Counted from the stretch's first letter, positions 17,827 through 26,568 are shown. The stretch is 34,110 bases of DNA from Myxococcota bacterium (GCA_030065975.1 JASJCN010000034.1:1-34110), one strand, 5' to 3'. The notes: generated by a model from the sequence alone, not told the origin. Made by a program: numbers and translations.

Positions 17827-19115
17827 ATGGGCCCCGTCAGCTGGCGGCGGGGGAAGGTGCCGTTGATTCCCGCGATCAGCTGGACGACGCGGATCACGTG
17901 GAGGCTGGCGATCGGCTTGCCGCTGGTCACGAGCGCCACGGCGATCTCACGCTGGGGGTCGGCCCAGCCCCAGATGTTCGTGAAGCCCAGGTGGCCGAAG
18001 GCCCGTGCCGTGTTCTGGCCGAAGATGCCGACGGGGTTGTCCCCGAGCATGAGCCCCAGGCCGTAGCGGAGCGGGATTCCCAGGGTGAGATCGAAGTCCC
18101 GGTAGCTCTGCTCCCCGATCGCGTGACGTACCGAACGCGGCTCGAAGACCCGCACGCCGTCGAGCTGGCCCTCGTCGAGCAGGCACTGGTAGAAGGCGGA
18201 GAGCTCGCGAGCGTTCGACATGACGTTGGCCGCGGGGATGATGCCCGTGACGAAGCGCGGATCGTTCGAGAGCTCGACGACCGAGCGCAGGTCGGTGCCG
18301 AGCGCCCGCTCGAGCAGCGGGCCGACGGGCCACGGCGGCGGCGGGCCCGTGAGCGCGTTCAGAGCCACCTCTTCCACGTCGTCGGCGGCCACGCCGTAGT
18401 TCATCCAGCGGAAGCCGAGCGGCTCGCACACCTCTTTCGCCTGGACGGCGCGGATGTCCGTACCGGTCGCCCGGCGCACGACCTCGGCCAGGACGAACCC
18501 GCCGCTCACGGCGTGGTAGGCGACCAGCTGCCCGACGCGCGACCGCGGCTTCATCTCGCTCAACATCGCGCAGAGCGCGTCCGGATCCTCGAGCAGGTCC
18601 AGGTCGAGAGCGTCGGGCGGGATGTTGGGGATGCCGGCTCGATGGGCAAGCAGGTGCCGGATCGTCATCCACTGCTTGCCGTGGGTTCCGAACTCGGGGA
18701 TGTAGTCGGCGACCCGGTCCTCGATGTGCAGCACGCCCAGCTCGTCGAGCTTGTGGATGACCATGGCGGTCATCGCCTTCGACGCCGAGAACAGGCAGAA
18801 GGGCGTCTCGGTGCTGACCGGGATCCGGGGCGTGTCGGGTCCTTCGCCGGGCGCGTTCCCGCGCGCGTGGCCGAGAGCCCGGTCGAGCACCACGCGGCCG
18901 CGGCGTCGGATGCAGAGCTGGATCGCAGGGTGAGCCCCCGTCCGGTAGAGCGCCTCGGCCAGGCCCCAGATCCCCTCGACGGCCGCCCGGCTCACGCCGG
19001 TGCCACGAACGCCGTCTTCCTCGCCGCGATCGAGCACGCTCGGCACGTCTCGCGGCACCTGGCAACGGGCCAGGAAGGGAAGAGGGGCACGGGCGACGAG
19101 ATCGAGAGGGTCCAT
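17823..19115 (-). CDS. beta-lactamase-fold serine hydrolase (class C / EstB-like)
   Basis: A 430-residue protein of the beta-lactamase/transpeptidase-like family, usually esterases or peptidases. The SxxK motif is SASK (Ser110, Lys113), the second-motif Tyr is in AYHAVSGG, and the third motif is GHLGFTN, where penicillin-recognising enzymes have K/H-x-G. MTIRHLLAHRAG is the family's conserved segment after the first motif. There is no signal peptide, so it probably works in the cytoplasm, more like the EstB-type esterases found near lipid catabolism genes than a true beta-lactamase. ATG at 19115 is chosen; TTG at 19124 would add three residues, and neither has a clear ribosome binding site. 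Confidence 0.87.
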   Translation of the reverse strand: MDPLDLVARAPLPFLARCQVPRDVPSVLDRGEEDGVRGTGVSRAAVEGIWGLAEALYRTGAHPAIQLCIRRRGRVVLDRALGHARGNAPGEGPDTPRIPVSTETPFCLFSASKAMTAMVIHKLDELGVLHIEDRVADYIPEFGTHGKQWMTIRHLLAHRAGIPNIPPDALDLDLLEDPDALCAMLSEMKPRSRVGQLVAYHAVSGGFVLAEVVRRATGTDIRAVQAKEVCEPLGFRWMNYGVAADDVEEVALNALTGPPPPWPVGPLLERALGTDLRSVVELSNDPRFVTGIIPAANVMSNARELSAFYQCLLDEGQLDGVRVFEPRSVRHAIGEQSYRDFDLTLGIPLRYGLGLMLGDNPVGIFGQNTARAFGHLGFTNIWGWADPQREIAVALVTSGKPIASLHVIRVVQLIAGINGTFPRRQLTGPI

Positions 19116-19148
19116 GTCAGGCAACCATAAGCACCCGAGCGGCCGTGG

Positions 19149-22100
19149 CTAGGGCGCCGTTTCCGCGCGCGGCGTCGGCCGTTCTCCGGGCTCCGGCGCG
19201 CTGCCGATCGACGCGAGTCGGGCGAGAAGGCGGCGGGCGCGGACGGTGGCGCCGTCCACGAGGCTGTAGATCACGGGAACCACCACCAACGTGAGCAGGG
19301 TCGAGGTCAGGAGCCCGCCGATGGTGATCACTCCCATGGGGCGCCGGAACTCGGCGCCGATCCCGGTCGAGAAGACGATCGGGAGCATCCCGAAGATCAG
19401 GGTGAAGGCAGTCATCAGCACCGGTCTCATGCGCACGGGACCCGCTTCGAGGATCGCGGCGTGGCAGTCGCGACCCGCGTCGCGCAGCTGGTTCGTGTAG
19501 TCGACGAGGAGGATGCCGTTCTTCATCACCAGGCCCATCAGCACGAGCAGGCCGATGCCACTCATCATGTCCATGGGGAGGCCCGAGATCTTGAGGGCGA
19601 CGAAGCCGCCGATGAACGAGAGCGGGGCGGACATCATGATCGTGAAGGGATGCGTGAGGGAGTTGAACAGCGAAGCCAGCACCATGTAGAGCGCGGCCAT
19701 GGCGAGGACGAATGCGAAGAGGATGTCGTCCGCCGTCTCCTGCATGGTGCGGGCGCCGCCGCCGGCCACCAGCTCGTACGGGGCCTCGATCCCGAGCTCC
19801 TTGCCCCAGCGAACGATCTTCTCGGCCCCGATGCCCAGTGGTACGCCGCCCTTCATGTTGCCGGTGACGCGGATCTCGCGAGAACGGTTCTCGCGCCGGA
19901 TCTGGACGGGCCCCTCTTCGAGTTGGACTCGTGCGGCGTTGCGGAGCGGGACCAGCTCGCCCGTGTTCGAGCGCACCCGCACCAGATCGATCTTCGACGG
20001 GTCGTCCCGGTAGTCCGGGAGTACCTGGACCCGCACGTCGTGGCGTCGGCCGGCCTCCTCGAACGAGCCCACCTTCTCACCCGCGAGCAGAGTGCGGATC
20101 GTGCGACCCACCGACACCGACGAGACCCCGAGGTCCGCGGCGCGACCGCGGTCCATCTCCAAGGTGATCTGGGGCTTTCCCGTCTCGAAGGAGCTGGCGA
20201 CGTCGACGAAATCGGGGTCGGCCTTCATGCGCCGCACCAGCTCGTTGGCATGCCGCTCGAGCTGCGCGAGTTCGGGCCCGCGCAGGCTGTAGCTGATGTC
20301 GGTGAAGCTCCCGGTGCCCTCACTCTCGCCGAACTGCGGGTAGCCGACGGAGATCTCCTCCGCCTCGGGCACGGCGTCGAGGAGCGCCGCGCGAAGCTCG
20401 CCGAAGGTGGTCTCGATGTCGGCGTCGCGCTCGTTCTTGGGGTGGAGCACGACGTCGAGGCGGATGCGGTGCGGCTCGTGGCGGATCTGGTTGCCGGCGG
20501 CCGCGAAGACGTCCTCGACGTCCGGGTGAGCGAGCACAGCCGCCTCCATGCGGCGCATGGTGCGCCCGCTGGCGGCGAGCGGCGTACCCACCGGGAGCTT
20601 GGCCCGGATGGCTGCCTCGTTCATGTCTCCCATGGTGTAGAGGTCGAAGGGCAGCGTCGAGGCGACTCCGCAGCCGCCCGCGATCGCTCCGAGCGCGAGC
20701 GCCACGGTGGCGGCGCGGTGGCGTAGCGCGCCGGCGAGGAGCCGGCCGTAGGCCTTCTCGAGAGCGCGATTGGCCGTCTCGAGCGCCCGGAAGGCGCGGC
20801 CGGGCTCGCGCCCGGGCGTGAGCATCAGACTGGCGAGCATCGGCGTGAGCGTGAGCGCCACGAGCGTCGAGATGCAGACCGCCACGGTGACGGCCACGCC
20901 GAACTCGAAGAAGTAGCGACCCATGGTGCTCGTCATGAACATGATCGGGACGAACACCGCGCAGACGGCGAGCGTCGTCGATACGACGGCGAGCCCCACC
21001 TCCCGAGAACCGTCGTGGGCCGCCGGGATCGGCTCCTGGCCCGCCTCGACGCGCCGGAAGATGCTCTCGAGCACGACGATCGCATCGTCGATCACCAGTC
21101 CGATGGCGAGGGAGAGCGCCATCAGGGTCATGGTGTTCAGGGAGAGGTCGAGCCAGTAGAGAAAGGTGAAGCTGGCCACCACGCTCGAGGGGATGGCGAG
21201 GGAGGAGATGAACGTGGAGCGCCCGTCGCGCAGGAAGACCAGCACCACCAGCACGACCAGGATTGCTGCAAGGGCCATGTCCACGAAGAAGGAGCGCACC
21301 TGCTCCTCGATGAATTCGGCGTAGTCGCGGGAGATGTCGATCTCCATGCCGGGGGGCAGGCCGGCGCGGATGCTCTCGACTTCGGCGCGAACGCCGCGGG
21401 CGATCGCCACGATGTCCGCTCCGCTCTGGCGCTGCACCTCGAGAGCGACGCCGGCCCGACCGTTCAAGCGGGCGATGCTCCTGGCTTCGGCCATGCCGTC
21501 CTCGACGATGGCCACGTCGCGAAGCCGGACCACGCGGCCCTGCCTCTCCGAGACGATCAGGTCCCCGAAGTCCTCGACGCTTCGCGCCTTGCCCTGGGTG
21601 GTGACCGACCACTCGCGCTCGCTGCTCTCGATGCGCCCGCTCGCGAGCTCGGCGTTCTCGGCACGGAGCGTCGAGGCCACGTCCTGGATCGCGAGCCCGT
21701 AGCCGGAGAGCCGGAGCGGGTCGAGCCAGATGCGGATCTCGCGCTCCCGCGAGCCCACGAGGCCCACGCCTCCCACGCCGGGGATGCGCTCGAGTCTCTG
21801 TTTGACCTCGTGCTCGGCGTAGTCCGAGAGTTCGCGCACCGAGAGCTCGCCGCCGAGCACGATCGTCAGCATCGAGATCGCGTTGAGGTCGAACTTCTCG
21901 ACGATCGGATCCTCGACGTCGATCGGCATGAGGGGCCGGGCGAGGGCGACCGCGTCGCGCACCTCCTGCGCCTTCAGGTCGACGTCGTGTTCGAGACCGA
22001 ACTCGACGGCGACCACCGAGAGGCCCTCGGAGGAGGCCGAGCTCAGCGTGCGCACACCCTCGATCGCGTTGATGTGCTCCTCGAGGACGTCGCTGACCTC

Positions 22101-22283
22101 GCGCTCGATCGTTCCCGGTGAGGCGCCCCGCAGCTCCGTTCGCACGAACACGAAGGGGAACTCCATGTCGGGATCGAGCTGCATCTCGAGCCGGGTGAGG
22201 GAGATCAATCCCAGCACCACGAGCCCGAGGACGAGCATGGCGGCGAAGACGGGCCGCCTGACCGAAACGTCCGACAGGCTCAC
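19149..22283 (-). CDS. RND multidrug/xenobiotic efflux pump, inner-membrane subunit (HAE1/AcrB type)
   Basis: A 1044-residue proton-driven transporter of normal length for the family. Helix 4 contains the proton-relay pair Asp399-Asp400 in IGLVIDDAIVVLES, and helix 10 has Lys921 in GLVMKNGILLVDY, the partners of AcrB Asp407, Asp408 and Lys940. Two large periplasmic loops follow helices 1 and 7, as expected from the internal duplication. The start GTG at 22283 overlaps the stop of the membrane-fusion gene as GTGA. No outer-membrane channel gene is present, so the pump must use a TolC-like protein encoded elsewhere. The TetR gene at the head of the operon is the likely repressor. Substrates cannot be read from sequence. 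Confidence 0.95.
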   Translation of the reverse strand: MSLSDVSVRRPVFAAMLVLGLVVLGLISLTRLEMQLDPDMEFPFVFVRTELRGASPGTIEREVSDVLEEHINAIEGVRTLSSASSEGLSVVAVEFGLEHDVDLKAQEVRDAVALARPLMPIDVEDPIVEKFDLNAISMLTIVLGGELSVRELSDYAEHEVKQRLERIPGVGGVGLVGSREREIRIWLDPLRLSGYGLAIQDVASTLRAENAELASGRIESSEREWSVTTQGKARSVEDFGDLIVSERQGRVVRLRDVAIVEDGMAEARSIARLNGRAGVALEVQRQSGADIVAIARGVRAEVESIRAGLPPGMEIDISRDYAEFIEEQVRSFFVDMALAAILVVLVVLVFLRDGRSTFISSLAIPSSVVASFTFLYWLDLSLNTMTLMALSLAIGLVIDDAIVVLESIFRRVEAGQEPIPAAHDGSREVGLAVVSTTLAVCAVFVPIMFMTSTMGRYFFEFGVAVTVAVCISTLVALTLTPMLASLMLTPGREPGRAFRALETANRALEKAYGRLLAGALRHRAATVALALGAIAGGCGVASTLPFDLYTMGDMNEAAIRAKLPVGTPLAASGRTMRRMEAAVLAHPDVEDVFAAAGNQIRHEPHRIRLDVVLHPKNERDADIETTFGELRAALLDAVPEAEEISVGYPQFGESEGTGSFTDISYSLRGPELAQLERHANELVRRMKADPDFVDVASSFETGKPQITLEMDRGRAADLGVSSVSVGRTIRTLLAGEKVGSFEEAGRRHDVRVQVLPDYRDDPSKIDLVRVRSNTGELVPLRNAARVQLEEGPVQIRRENRSREIRVTGNMKGGVPLGIGAEKIVRWGKELGIEAPYELVAGGGARTMQETADDILFAFVLAMAALYMVLASLFNSLTHPFTIMMSAPLSFIGGFVALKISGLPMDMMSGIGLLVLMGLVMKNGILLVDYTNQLRDAGRDCHAAILEAGPVRMRPVLMTAFTLIFGMLPIVFSTGIGAEFRRPMGVITIGGLLTSTLLTLVVVPVIYSLVDGATVRARRLLARLASIGSAPEPGERPTPRAETAP

Positions 22284-23410
22284 GGTGCGCGCTCCGCGGC
22301 GGCCGTCTCGACCCGCGGCGTCGCCTTCACCCGGTCGCCGTCAGCGATGCGCGAGGCCGACTCGCCCAGCACGATCTCGTCGCCGGCCGCGACGCCGAGG
22401 AGGATCTCGGCGCGTTCGGTGCCGACCACACCGACCCGGACGGGGACCTGCTCCACGCGGCCCTCGATCACGCGGAACACGAAGGTCCGCCCGTCTCGCG
22501 CGACCAGCGCAGATCGGTGGATCACGGCGCGCGGCTCGCCTGCCTCGGTGTGGACCTCGGCGCGTACGTAGCTCCCCGCCTTCAGCGCGCCGCCCGTCGT
22601 CTCGATCGGGCAGCGGATCTCGTAGGTACGGGTGTCGGCGTCGATCCGGTCGCTCACACGGGACACGCGGGTCTCGAGGGGCGCGGCCCGGCCCTCGGCG
22701 AAGAGCGCGACACGATCCCCCGCTCGTACGGCCACCAGTGCCGCCTCGGGAATGTCGAGAACGGCCTCGAGGGCCCCGCTCTCCTGCACCACGACGATGG
22801 GCTCGGGGCCGGACATGGCGCCCTCGTGGGCGAGACGCTCGACCACGCTGCCCGGGTAGGGGGCAGCCACCGTGGTGCGCGCGAGGTCGCGCTCGGCGCG
22901 TGCCACGCGCGCCTCCATCTGGGCGACGCGAGCCCGGGCCACTGCGGCCTGGGTGCGGAGCCGGTCGTTGCGCTGCTCGGAGACGGCGTCCTGCTCGACG
23001 AGCTTGCCCACCCGGCTGGCCTCCTGCAGGGCATTGTCCTTCTCGGCCCGCGCCAGGGCCAGGCCCGCACGCGCCTCGGCGAGGGCCAGCTCGTAGGGGA
23101 CGGCATCGATTCGGAACAGGGGCGCGCCCTCCTCCACCTCGTCTCCGACCTCGACGAAGACCTCGACCAGACGTCCGGGCACCTCGGCACCGATGGCGGT
23201 CACGCGACGCGCTCGGACCGATCCCGAGGCGGAGATCCGGGCAGGAACCCGACCGGAGACGACGCGATGGGTGTGGACCGGCACGACCCGGACGTCCGCG
23301 GGCGCGGCTTCGTTCGAGGTCGGAGCCGGGTTGGTCTCCGCCGTCCTTCCGCAGGCGAACCCCGCGGCGAGGAGGAGGCCGAGCAGCGCAGCCATGGCAC
23401 GCGTCTTCAT
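22280..23410 (-). CDS. RND periplasmic membrane-fusion (adaptor) protein
   Basis: A 376-residue adaptor linking the RND pump to the outer-membrane channel. A signal sequence ends in a lipobox-like AAGFAC, so it is probably lipid-anchored. The biotinyl-lipoyl half-motif GRLVEVFVEVGDEVEEGAPLF is followed by a long Ala/Arg-rich alpha hairpin (about 110-175), the second lipoyl half (TVAAPYPGSVVERLAHEGA), a beta-barrel and the membrane-proximal domain. The start ATG at 23410 overlaps the tetR stop as ATGA. A longer reading from 23491 would begin inside tetR. The 3' end overlaps the pump start by 4 bases. Confidence 0.93.
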   Translation of the reverse strand: MKTRAMAALLGLLLAAGFACGRTAETNPAPTSNEAAPADVRVVPVHTHRVVSGRVPARISASGSVRARRVTAIGAEVPGRLVEVFVEVGDEVEEGAPLFRIDAVPYELALAEARAGLALARAEKDNALQEASRVGKLVEQDAVSEQRNDRLRTQAAVARARVAQMEARVARAERDLARTTVAAPYPGSVVERLAHEGAMSGPEPIVVVQESGALEAVLDIPEAALVAVRAGDRVALFAEGRAAPLETRVSRVSDRIDADTRTYEIRCPIETTGGALKAGSYVRAEVHTEAGEPRAVIHRSALVARDGRTFVFRVIEGRVEQVPVRVGVVGTERAEILLGVAAGDEIVLGESASRIADGDRVKATPRVETAAAERAP

Positions 23411-24039
23411 CGAGCTCGCTCCCTCGCGAGCCCGTTGCAGAGCACCGCGATGCCCGCCTCCACCAGGCCGTCGTCGGACGCGTCGATCCACTCGGGATTG
23501 AGCACGTGATCGATGAACGCCATCTGCTGGATGCGGATCAGGTCGGCGACGTGAGTCACGTCGAGGTCGTCGCGGAGCTCGCCCGTGGCCATCCCCTCCT
23601 GCAGCAGCTCGACCAGCTCGGTGTGCATGCGTTCGAGCGACTCCTTGACGACGCCGCGGCTGGCCGTGTCGAGCAGGACCAGCTGGTCGAGCCGGAAGAG
23701 CGCGTGCAGCAGCGGGTTGTCCTTCGCGTACGCGAGCGCCCGGCGGAGCATGGCCGCGATGCGCTCGAGCACCCGACCGCCCTCGCCCCGACAGGCTTCG
23801 TGCCAGTCGTCGAGGGTGCGGCGCAGGACGGCCCGGTGCACCGCCTCCTTGCCGCGGAAGTGGTGGTAGACGAGGCCCTTGGACACGCCGGCTCGCGCCG
23901 CGATGTCCTCCACGGTCGTCTTCGCGTAGCCGGCGGCTGCAAAGGACTGTCCCGCGGCATCGAGGATGCGCTGGCGTGTCCGCTCCGCGCGGCCGGGACG
24001 GGCCGGGGCCGGCTCGAGGGTGATCTGCGACATACTCAT
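23407..24039 (-). CDS. TetR-family repressor of the efflux operon
   Basis: A 210-residue regulator with the TetR N-terminal helix-turn-helix (about 20-66; TVEDIAARAGVSKGLVYHHF is the recognition part) and a helical ligand-binding C-terminal domain. It is the first gene of the tetR-MFP-RND operon, so autoregulation with efflux induction is the usual arrangement. Two in-frame ATGs, at 24039 and 24033, compete. There is no Shine-Dalgarno sequence, but a TACAAT -10 box lies directly upstream (24045-24040), which puts transcription start close to the ATG at 24033 and suggests a leaderless mRNA. An imperfect inverted repeat overlaps this promoter. Confidence 0.9.
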   Translation of the reverse strand: MSMSQITLEPAPARPGRAERTRQRILDAAGQSFAAAGYAKTTVEDIAARAGVSKGLVYHHFRGKEAVHRAVLRRTLDDWHEACRGEGGRVLERIAAMLRRALAYAKDNPLLHALFRLDQLVLLDTASRGVVKESLERMHTELVELLQEGMATGELRDDLDVTHVADLIRIQQMAFIDHVLNPEWIDASDDGLVEAGIAVLCNGLARERAR

Positions 24040-24076
24040 ATTGTACGAATTAGAGGGAATTCATCTAGTTCGAATA
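24040..24076. promoter_or_regulatory. AT-rich divergent promoter with a candidate TetR operator
   Basis: CGAATTAG (24046-24053) and CTAGTTCG (24065-24072) are inverted copies with one mismatch, 11 bases apart. On the minus strand TACAAT (24045-24040) is a good -10 box for tetR. On the plus strand TTGTAC (24041-24046), 17 bases, then TCTAGT (24064-24069) form a plausible promoter toward the acyltransferase. The AT-richness contrasts with the surrounding DNA. A repressor on this repeat could control both directions. Confidence 0.55.
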
Positions 24077-24128
24077 CTCCTGGGAGCCCTCGGTTGGACG
24101 CGGCCAGCACGCCAGGTACCCGTTGAGG

Positions 24129-24878
24129 ATGAGCCCGAGGCCTGGAGCTTTGGTTCGCGGAGCCCGCACGGGGGCCCGTGCCCTGCGAACGCTCGCTGCC
24201 CTGGCGGTCATCCCGCTCGGGATGGGCGCCGGCCTCGTGACCGGGCTCGCGCACCGCGACCGCCGCCGCGCGCTCAACCGCACCTTCGAGGCCTGGGGCG
24301 ACTGGGGTACGCGCGCCGCGGGGATCCGTCTCGAAGTCCTGGGCGCCGAGAACCTCGCGCTGCGGCCGGCCGTGTTCCTGATCAACCACCGGAGCGGGGT
24401 CGATCCGATCCTGGTGTGTGCCCTGCTGAGGCGGGACTTCACGGCGATCGCCAAGCAGGAGATCCGGCGCAACCCCGTGCTGGGGCCGGCCTTCTCCTTC
24501 GCCGGCGTCGCCTTCGTCGATCGGGCGGATCGCGCCCAGGCCGTGCGCGCCCTGGAGCCTGCCACGCAGGCGTTGGGAGGCGGCATGGCGCTCGCCGTCG
24601 CACCCGAAGGCACGCGACGCGAGCGCGGTGCGGGCGTGGGCCCCTTCAAGAAGGGAGCCTTTCGCGTGGCCATGGCCGCCCGGGTTCCCATCGTGCCGAT
24701 CGTGATCCACGACGCGGACGACGCGCTCCCCCGTGGCGGTTGGCTGATGCGGCCCGCGCGTGTTCACGTGGAGGTGTTGCCACCGATCCCCACGTCCGGC
24801 TGGACGCTCGACGAGCTGGACGAGGAGATCGCCTCGGTTCGCGCGCTCTACGAGGAGCGGCTGAAGCCCGCCGGCTGA
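24129..24878 (+). CDS. plsC: 1-acyl-sn-glycerol-3-phosphate acyltransferase-like (PlsC family)
   Basis: A protein of about 249 residues that would transfer an acyl group to lysophosphatidate or a similar acceptor at the inner membrane. The catalytic HxxxxD motif is NHRSGVD, and the acceptor-binding EGTR motif is in APEGTRRERG. A hydrophobic N-terminal segment (LAALAVIPLGMGAGLVTGLA) would anchor it. It ends with a helix containing IASVRALYEERL. ATG at 24129 is chosen; TTG at 24123 is an alternative and neither has a strong ribosome binding site. It is divergent from the efflux operon and shares its AT-rich promoter region. Several PlsC homologues per genome are common, so the acceptor is uncertain. 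Confidence 0.85.
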   Translation: MSPRPGALVRGARTGARALRTLAALAVIPLGMGAGLVTGLAHRDRRRALNRTFEAWGDWGTRAAGIRLEVLGAENLALRPAVFLINHRSGVDPILVCALLRRDFTAIAKQEIRRNPVLGPAFSFAGVAFVDRADRAQAVRALEPATQALGGGMALAVAPEGTRRERGAGVGPFKKGAFRVAMAARVPIVPIVIHDADDALPRGGWLMRPARVHVEVLPPIPTSGWTLDELDEEIASVRALYEERLKPAG

Positions 24879-24921
24879 GGACTCGCTTCGCGACCGGTAC
24901 GCGGCGATCTACACTCGCCGC

Positions 24922-25054
24922 GTGACCTACGCTCCCACCCTCGAGAGCCCGCGTAGCCACCCGGTGCCGGCCTGGTTCGAGGACGCCAGCCTGGGAGTGC
25001 GTTCGCGGGATGGACAAGAGCTTCGGATACGACGCGGCCTCCCGACCCGAGGAC
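24922..25054 (+). pseudogene. deletion remnant of a GH29 alpha-L-fucosidase
   Basis: Two pieces of the family meet here. GTG at 24922 opens a frame reading TYAPTLESPRSHPVPAWF and then EDASLG (to 24996), which matches the N-terminus of bacterial alpha-L-fucosidases (SHPVPEWFxDAKLG, normally followed by IFIHWG). From 24992, in the next frame, TGG begins WECVRGMDKSFGYDAASRPED (to 25054), which resembles the later WExxRGMDKSFGYN segment of the same enzymes. Some 250 residues between the two are missing, including the catalytic nucleophile region. The first frame then runs to a stop within about 23 codons. The match rests on recalled family motifs. The rest of the 302-base gap (24879-24921 and 25055-25180) shows nothing I recognise. 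Confidence 0.68.
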
Positions 25055-25180
25055 TGCTCGAGTGAGGGTCGCCCCACCCCACGCGTGGCGTCGGTCTACA
25101 GCGCGGTCGCGCATCGGGCCACGAGCTTCGGCCCAAGCGGTGGTATGCGCCTTGCACCGTCCCGGGAGCGGAGGTCCTCC

Positions 25181-25693
25181 ATGCGAACCCTCTTCCCCCT
25201 GCTCCTGCTCGCGACGTTGCCCTGCGCCGTTCATGCCCAGGTGATCCGGACCGTGCCGGTGACGGTAGTCAACCAGCCCGACGTCCAGGCGACCGAGGAC
25301 GTCGACAATCCGGCGTTCCAGCCGGTGCAGTTCTCGGGCCTCGATTCCGGGGATTTCTCGAACCCTACGGTCTGGGGTACGGGAGTCACGGGGGACCCGG
25401 TGCCGGACGGGAAGCGTCTCGTCATCCAGCACGTCTCGGGCCGAGTCTCGAGCGAGGGTCTGGACGGGGTGCAGTGTCGGGCGAGAGTCCTGACCAGCTC
25501 CTCCGAAACGTTCCGCCACGCCTTGGTCCCCCATCGCTCGACCTATTTCACGAGCCGCATCGACACGTTCTCGCAGCCGATCGCCATGTATGCCGAGGCT
25601 GGACAGAGGGTCAGTGTGGCGTGCTGGGTCCGCACCGATGACTTTACGACGATCGAAGCCGGGTACTCGGGCTACTTCGTGGATACGAATTGA
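25181..25693 (+). CDS. secreted protein of unknown function
   Basis: A 170-residue exported protein. The signal peptide MRTLFPLLLLATLPCAVHA is followed by QVIRTVPVTVVNQP. The mature part is beta-rich, has two widely spaced cysteines (in VQCRAR and VACWVR) that could form a disulfide, and lacks any motif I recognise. ATG at 25181 follows GGAGCGGAGG. A longer in-frame ATG at 25010 lies inside the fucosidase remnant and is not used. The next secreted gene starts 14 bases after this stop, so the two are probably one transcript. Confidence 0.75.
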   Translation: MRTLFPLLLLATLPCAVHAQVIRTVPVTVVNQPDVQATEDVDNPAFQPVQFSGLDSGDFSNPTVWGTGVTGDPVPDGKRLVIQHVSGRVSSEGLDGVQCRARVLTSSSETFRHALVPHRSTYFTSRIDTFSQPIAMYAEAGQRVSVACWVRTDDFTTIEAGYSGYFVDTN

Positions 25694-25707
25694 ACGGGGG
25701 TGAGGCC

Positions 25708-26568
25708 ATGCCGCGCTCGGTGCTCCCCTCCGGCCCCATTCTCTGCATGCTGGCGAGCCTGCTCGCCACTCCGCAGGCCCACGCCGCGGTCATCGACTTC
25801 GACCAGCTGCGACCCGGTGACAAGGTCACGCAGATCTCCGGCGTGTCCTTCTCGAGCTCCGTCTCCGACCCGCTGATCGCCTCCTTCCGCTACCAGACGA
25901 CGTCGGGATCTTTGAGCCTCGGCGTCGGCGACCAGAGCCACGAGCTGTTGCTGTCGGAAGACCGGGTGACCCTGGTGTTCCCCGTGCCGATCAACAGCCT
26001 CCGAGCGCGCTTCGTATCGACGCCCGCCGCCACCCCCGGCGCCTTCCGGATCGAGACCCCGCGAGGCTCGATGACGAGCTCCGCGATCCCCGACGCGACC
26101 CTCGGCGACGGCGCCGAGGTGTTCAGCGTCCAGCTGAGAACCGAGAAGACGTTCACGACCGCGGATCTCGTCGCCGATGCCGACGCGCTCGTGGCCTTCA
26201 CCCTCGACGACCTCCGCTTCGGCCTCGACTCGGACGGGGACGGCGTTCCCGACGAGGACGACAACTGTCGCGACGTCGCGAACCCGGACCAGGCCGACGT
26301 GAACGCGCCGTCCGACGACGACTCGTCGCTTCGGGGCGTGCAGCACTACGGCGACGCCTGCGACGCGGACCTGGACGACGACGGGATCACGGCGCCTTCG
26401 GACTTCTTCGGGGTGTTCCGGCCGTGTCTCGGCAGCGACCTCGTCCTGCAGCCCGAGTGCCTGGCCGCCGACTTCGACGGCGACGGCACGGTGGGGCCCT
26501 CGGACTTCTTCGTCGGGCTGCGGCCGGCCTTCGGCACACGGCCGGGCCCGGGGGTGACGGAGCCCTAG
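25708..26568 (+). CDS. secreted beta-sandwich protein with TSP3/dockerin-like C-terminal module
   Basis: A 286-residue exported protein. A signal peptide ends at PQAHA, then VIDFDQLRPGDKVTQISGVSF opens a beta-sandwich-like domain (to about residue 170) that resembles choice-of-anchor or PEP-CTERM-type exported domains. Residues 174-286 are the module also found at the end of the propeller protein at 7298-8620: a TSP3 unit (DSDGDGVPDEDDNC), two dockerin-type loops (DLDDDGITAPSD and DFDGDGTVGPSD) and the ending GPGVTEP. ATG at 25708 follows GGGTGAGG. The stop codon is part of the CTAG shared with the convergent CBS-DksA gene. Confidence 0.82.
   Translation: MPRSVLPSGPILCMLASLLATPQAHAAVIDFDQLRPGDKVTQISGVSFSSSVSDPLIASFRYQTTSGSLSLGVGDQSHELLLSEDRVTLVFPVPINSLRARFVSTPAATPGAFRIETPRGSMTSSAIPDATLGDGAEVFSVQLRTEKTFTTADLVADADALVAFTLDDLRFGLDSDGDGVPDEDDNCRDVANPDQADVNAPSDDDSSLRGVQHYGDACDADLDDDGITAPSDFFGVFRPCLGSDLVLQPECLAADFDGDGTVGPSDFFVGLRPAFGTRPGPGVTEP
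26227..26565 (+). repeat. copy 2 of the shared TSP3/dockerin-like C-terminal module
   Basis: The 113-residue counterpart of 8279-8617, aligned without gaps. Cysteines, both calcium loops, FRPCLG/LRPA(F/L)G and the final GPGVTEP are in register. The upstream domains of the two proteins are unrelated. Confidence 0.9.

Noticed and set aside
17823-19115. Antibiotic-resistance beta-lactamase
   Set aside because: It has the fold and SxxK motif, but no signal peptide and the esterase-like third motif HxG, so an esterase is more likely.
15666-19130. An 1154-codon open frame on the plus strand across marR, the propeller lipoprotein and the hydrolase
   Set aside because: It crosses three convincing genes in other frames or strands and has no recognisable domain.
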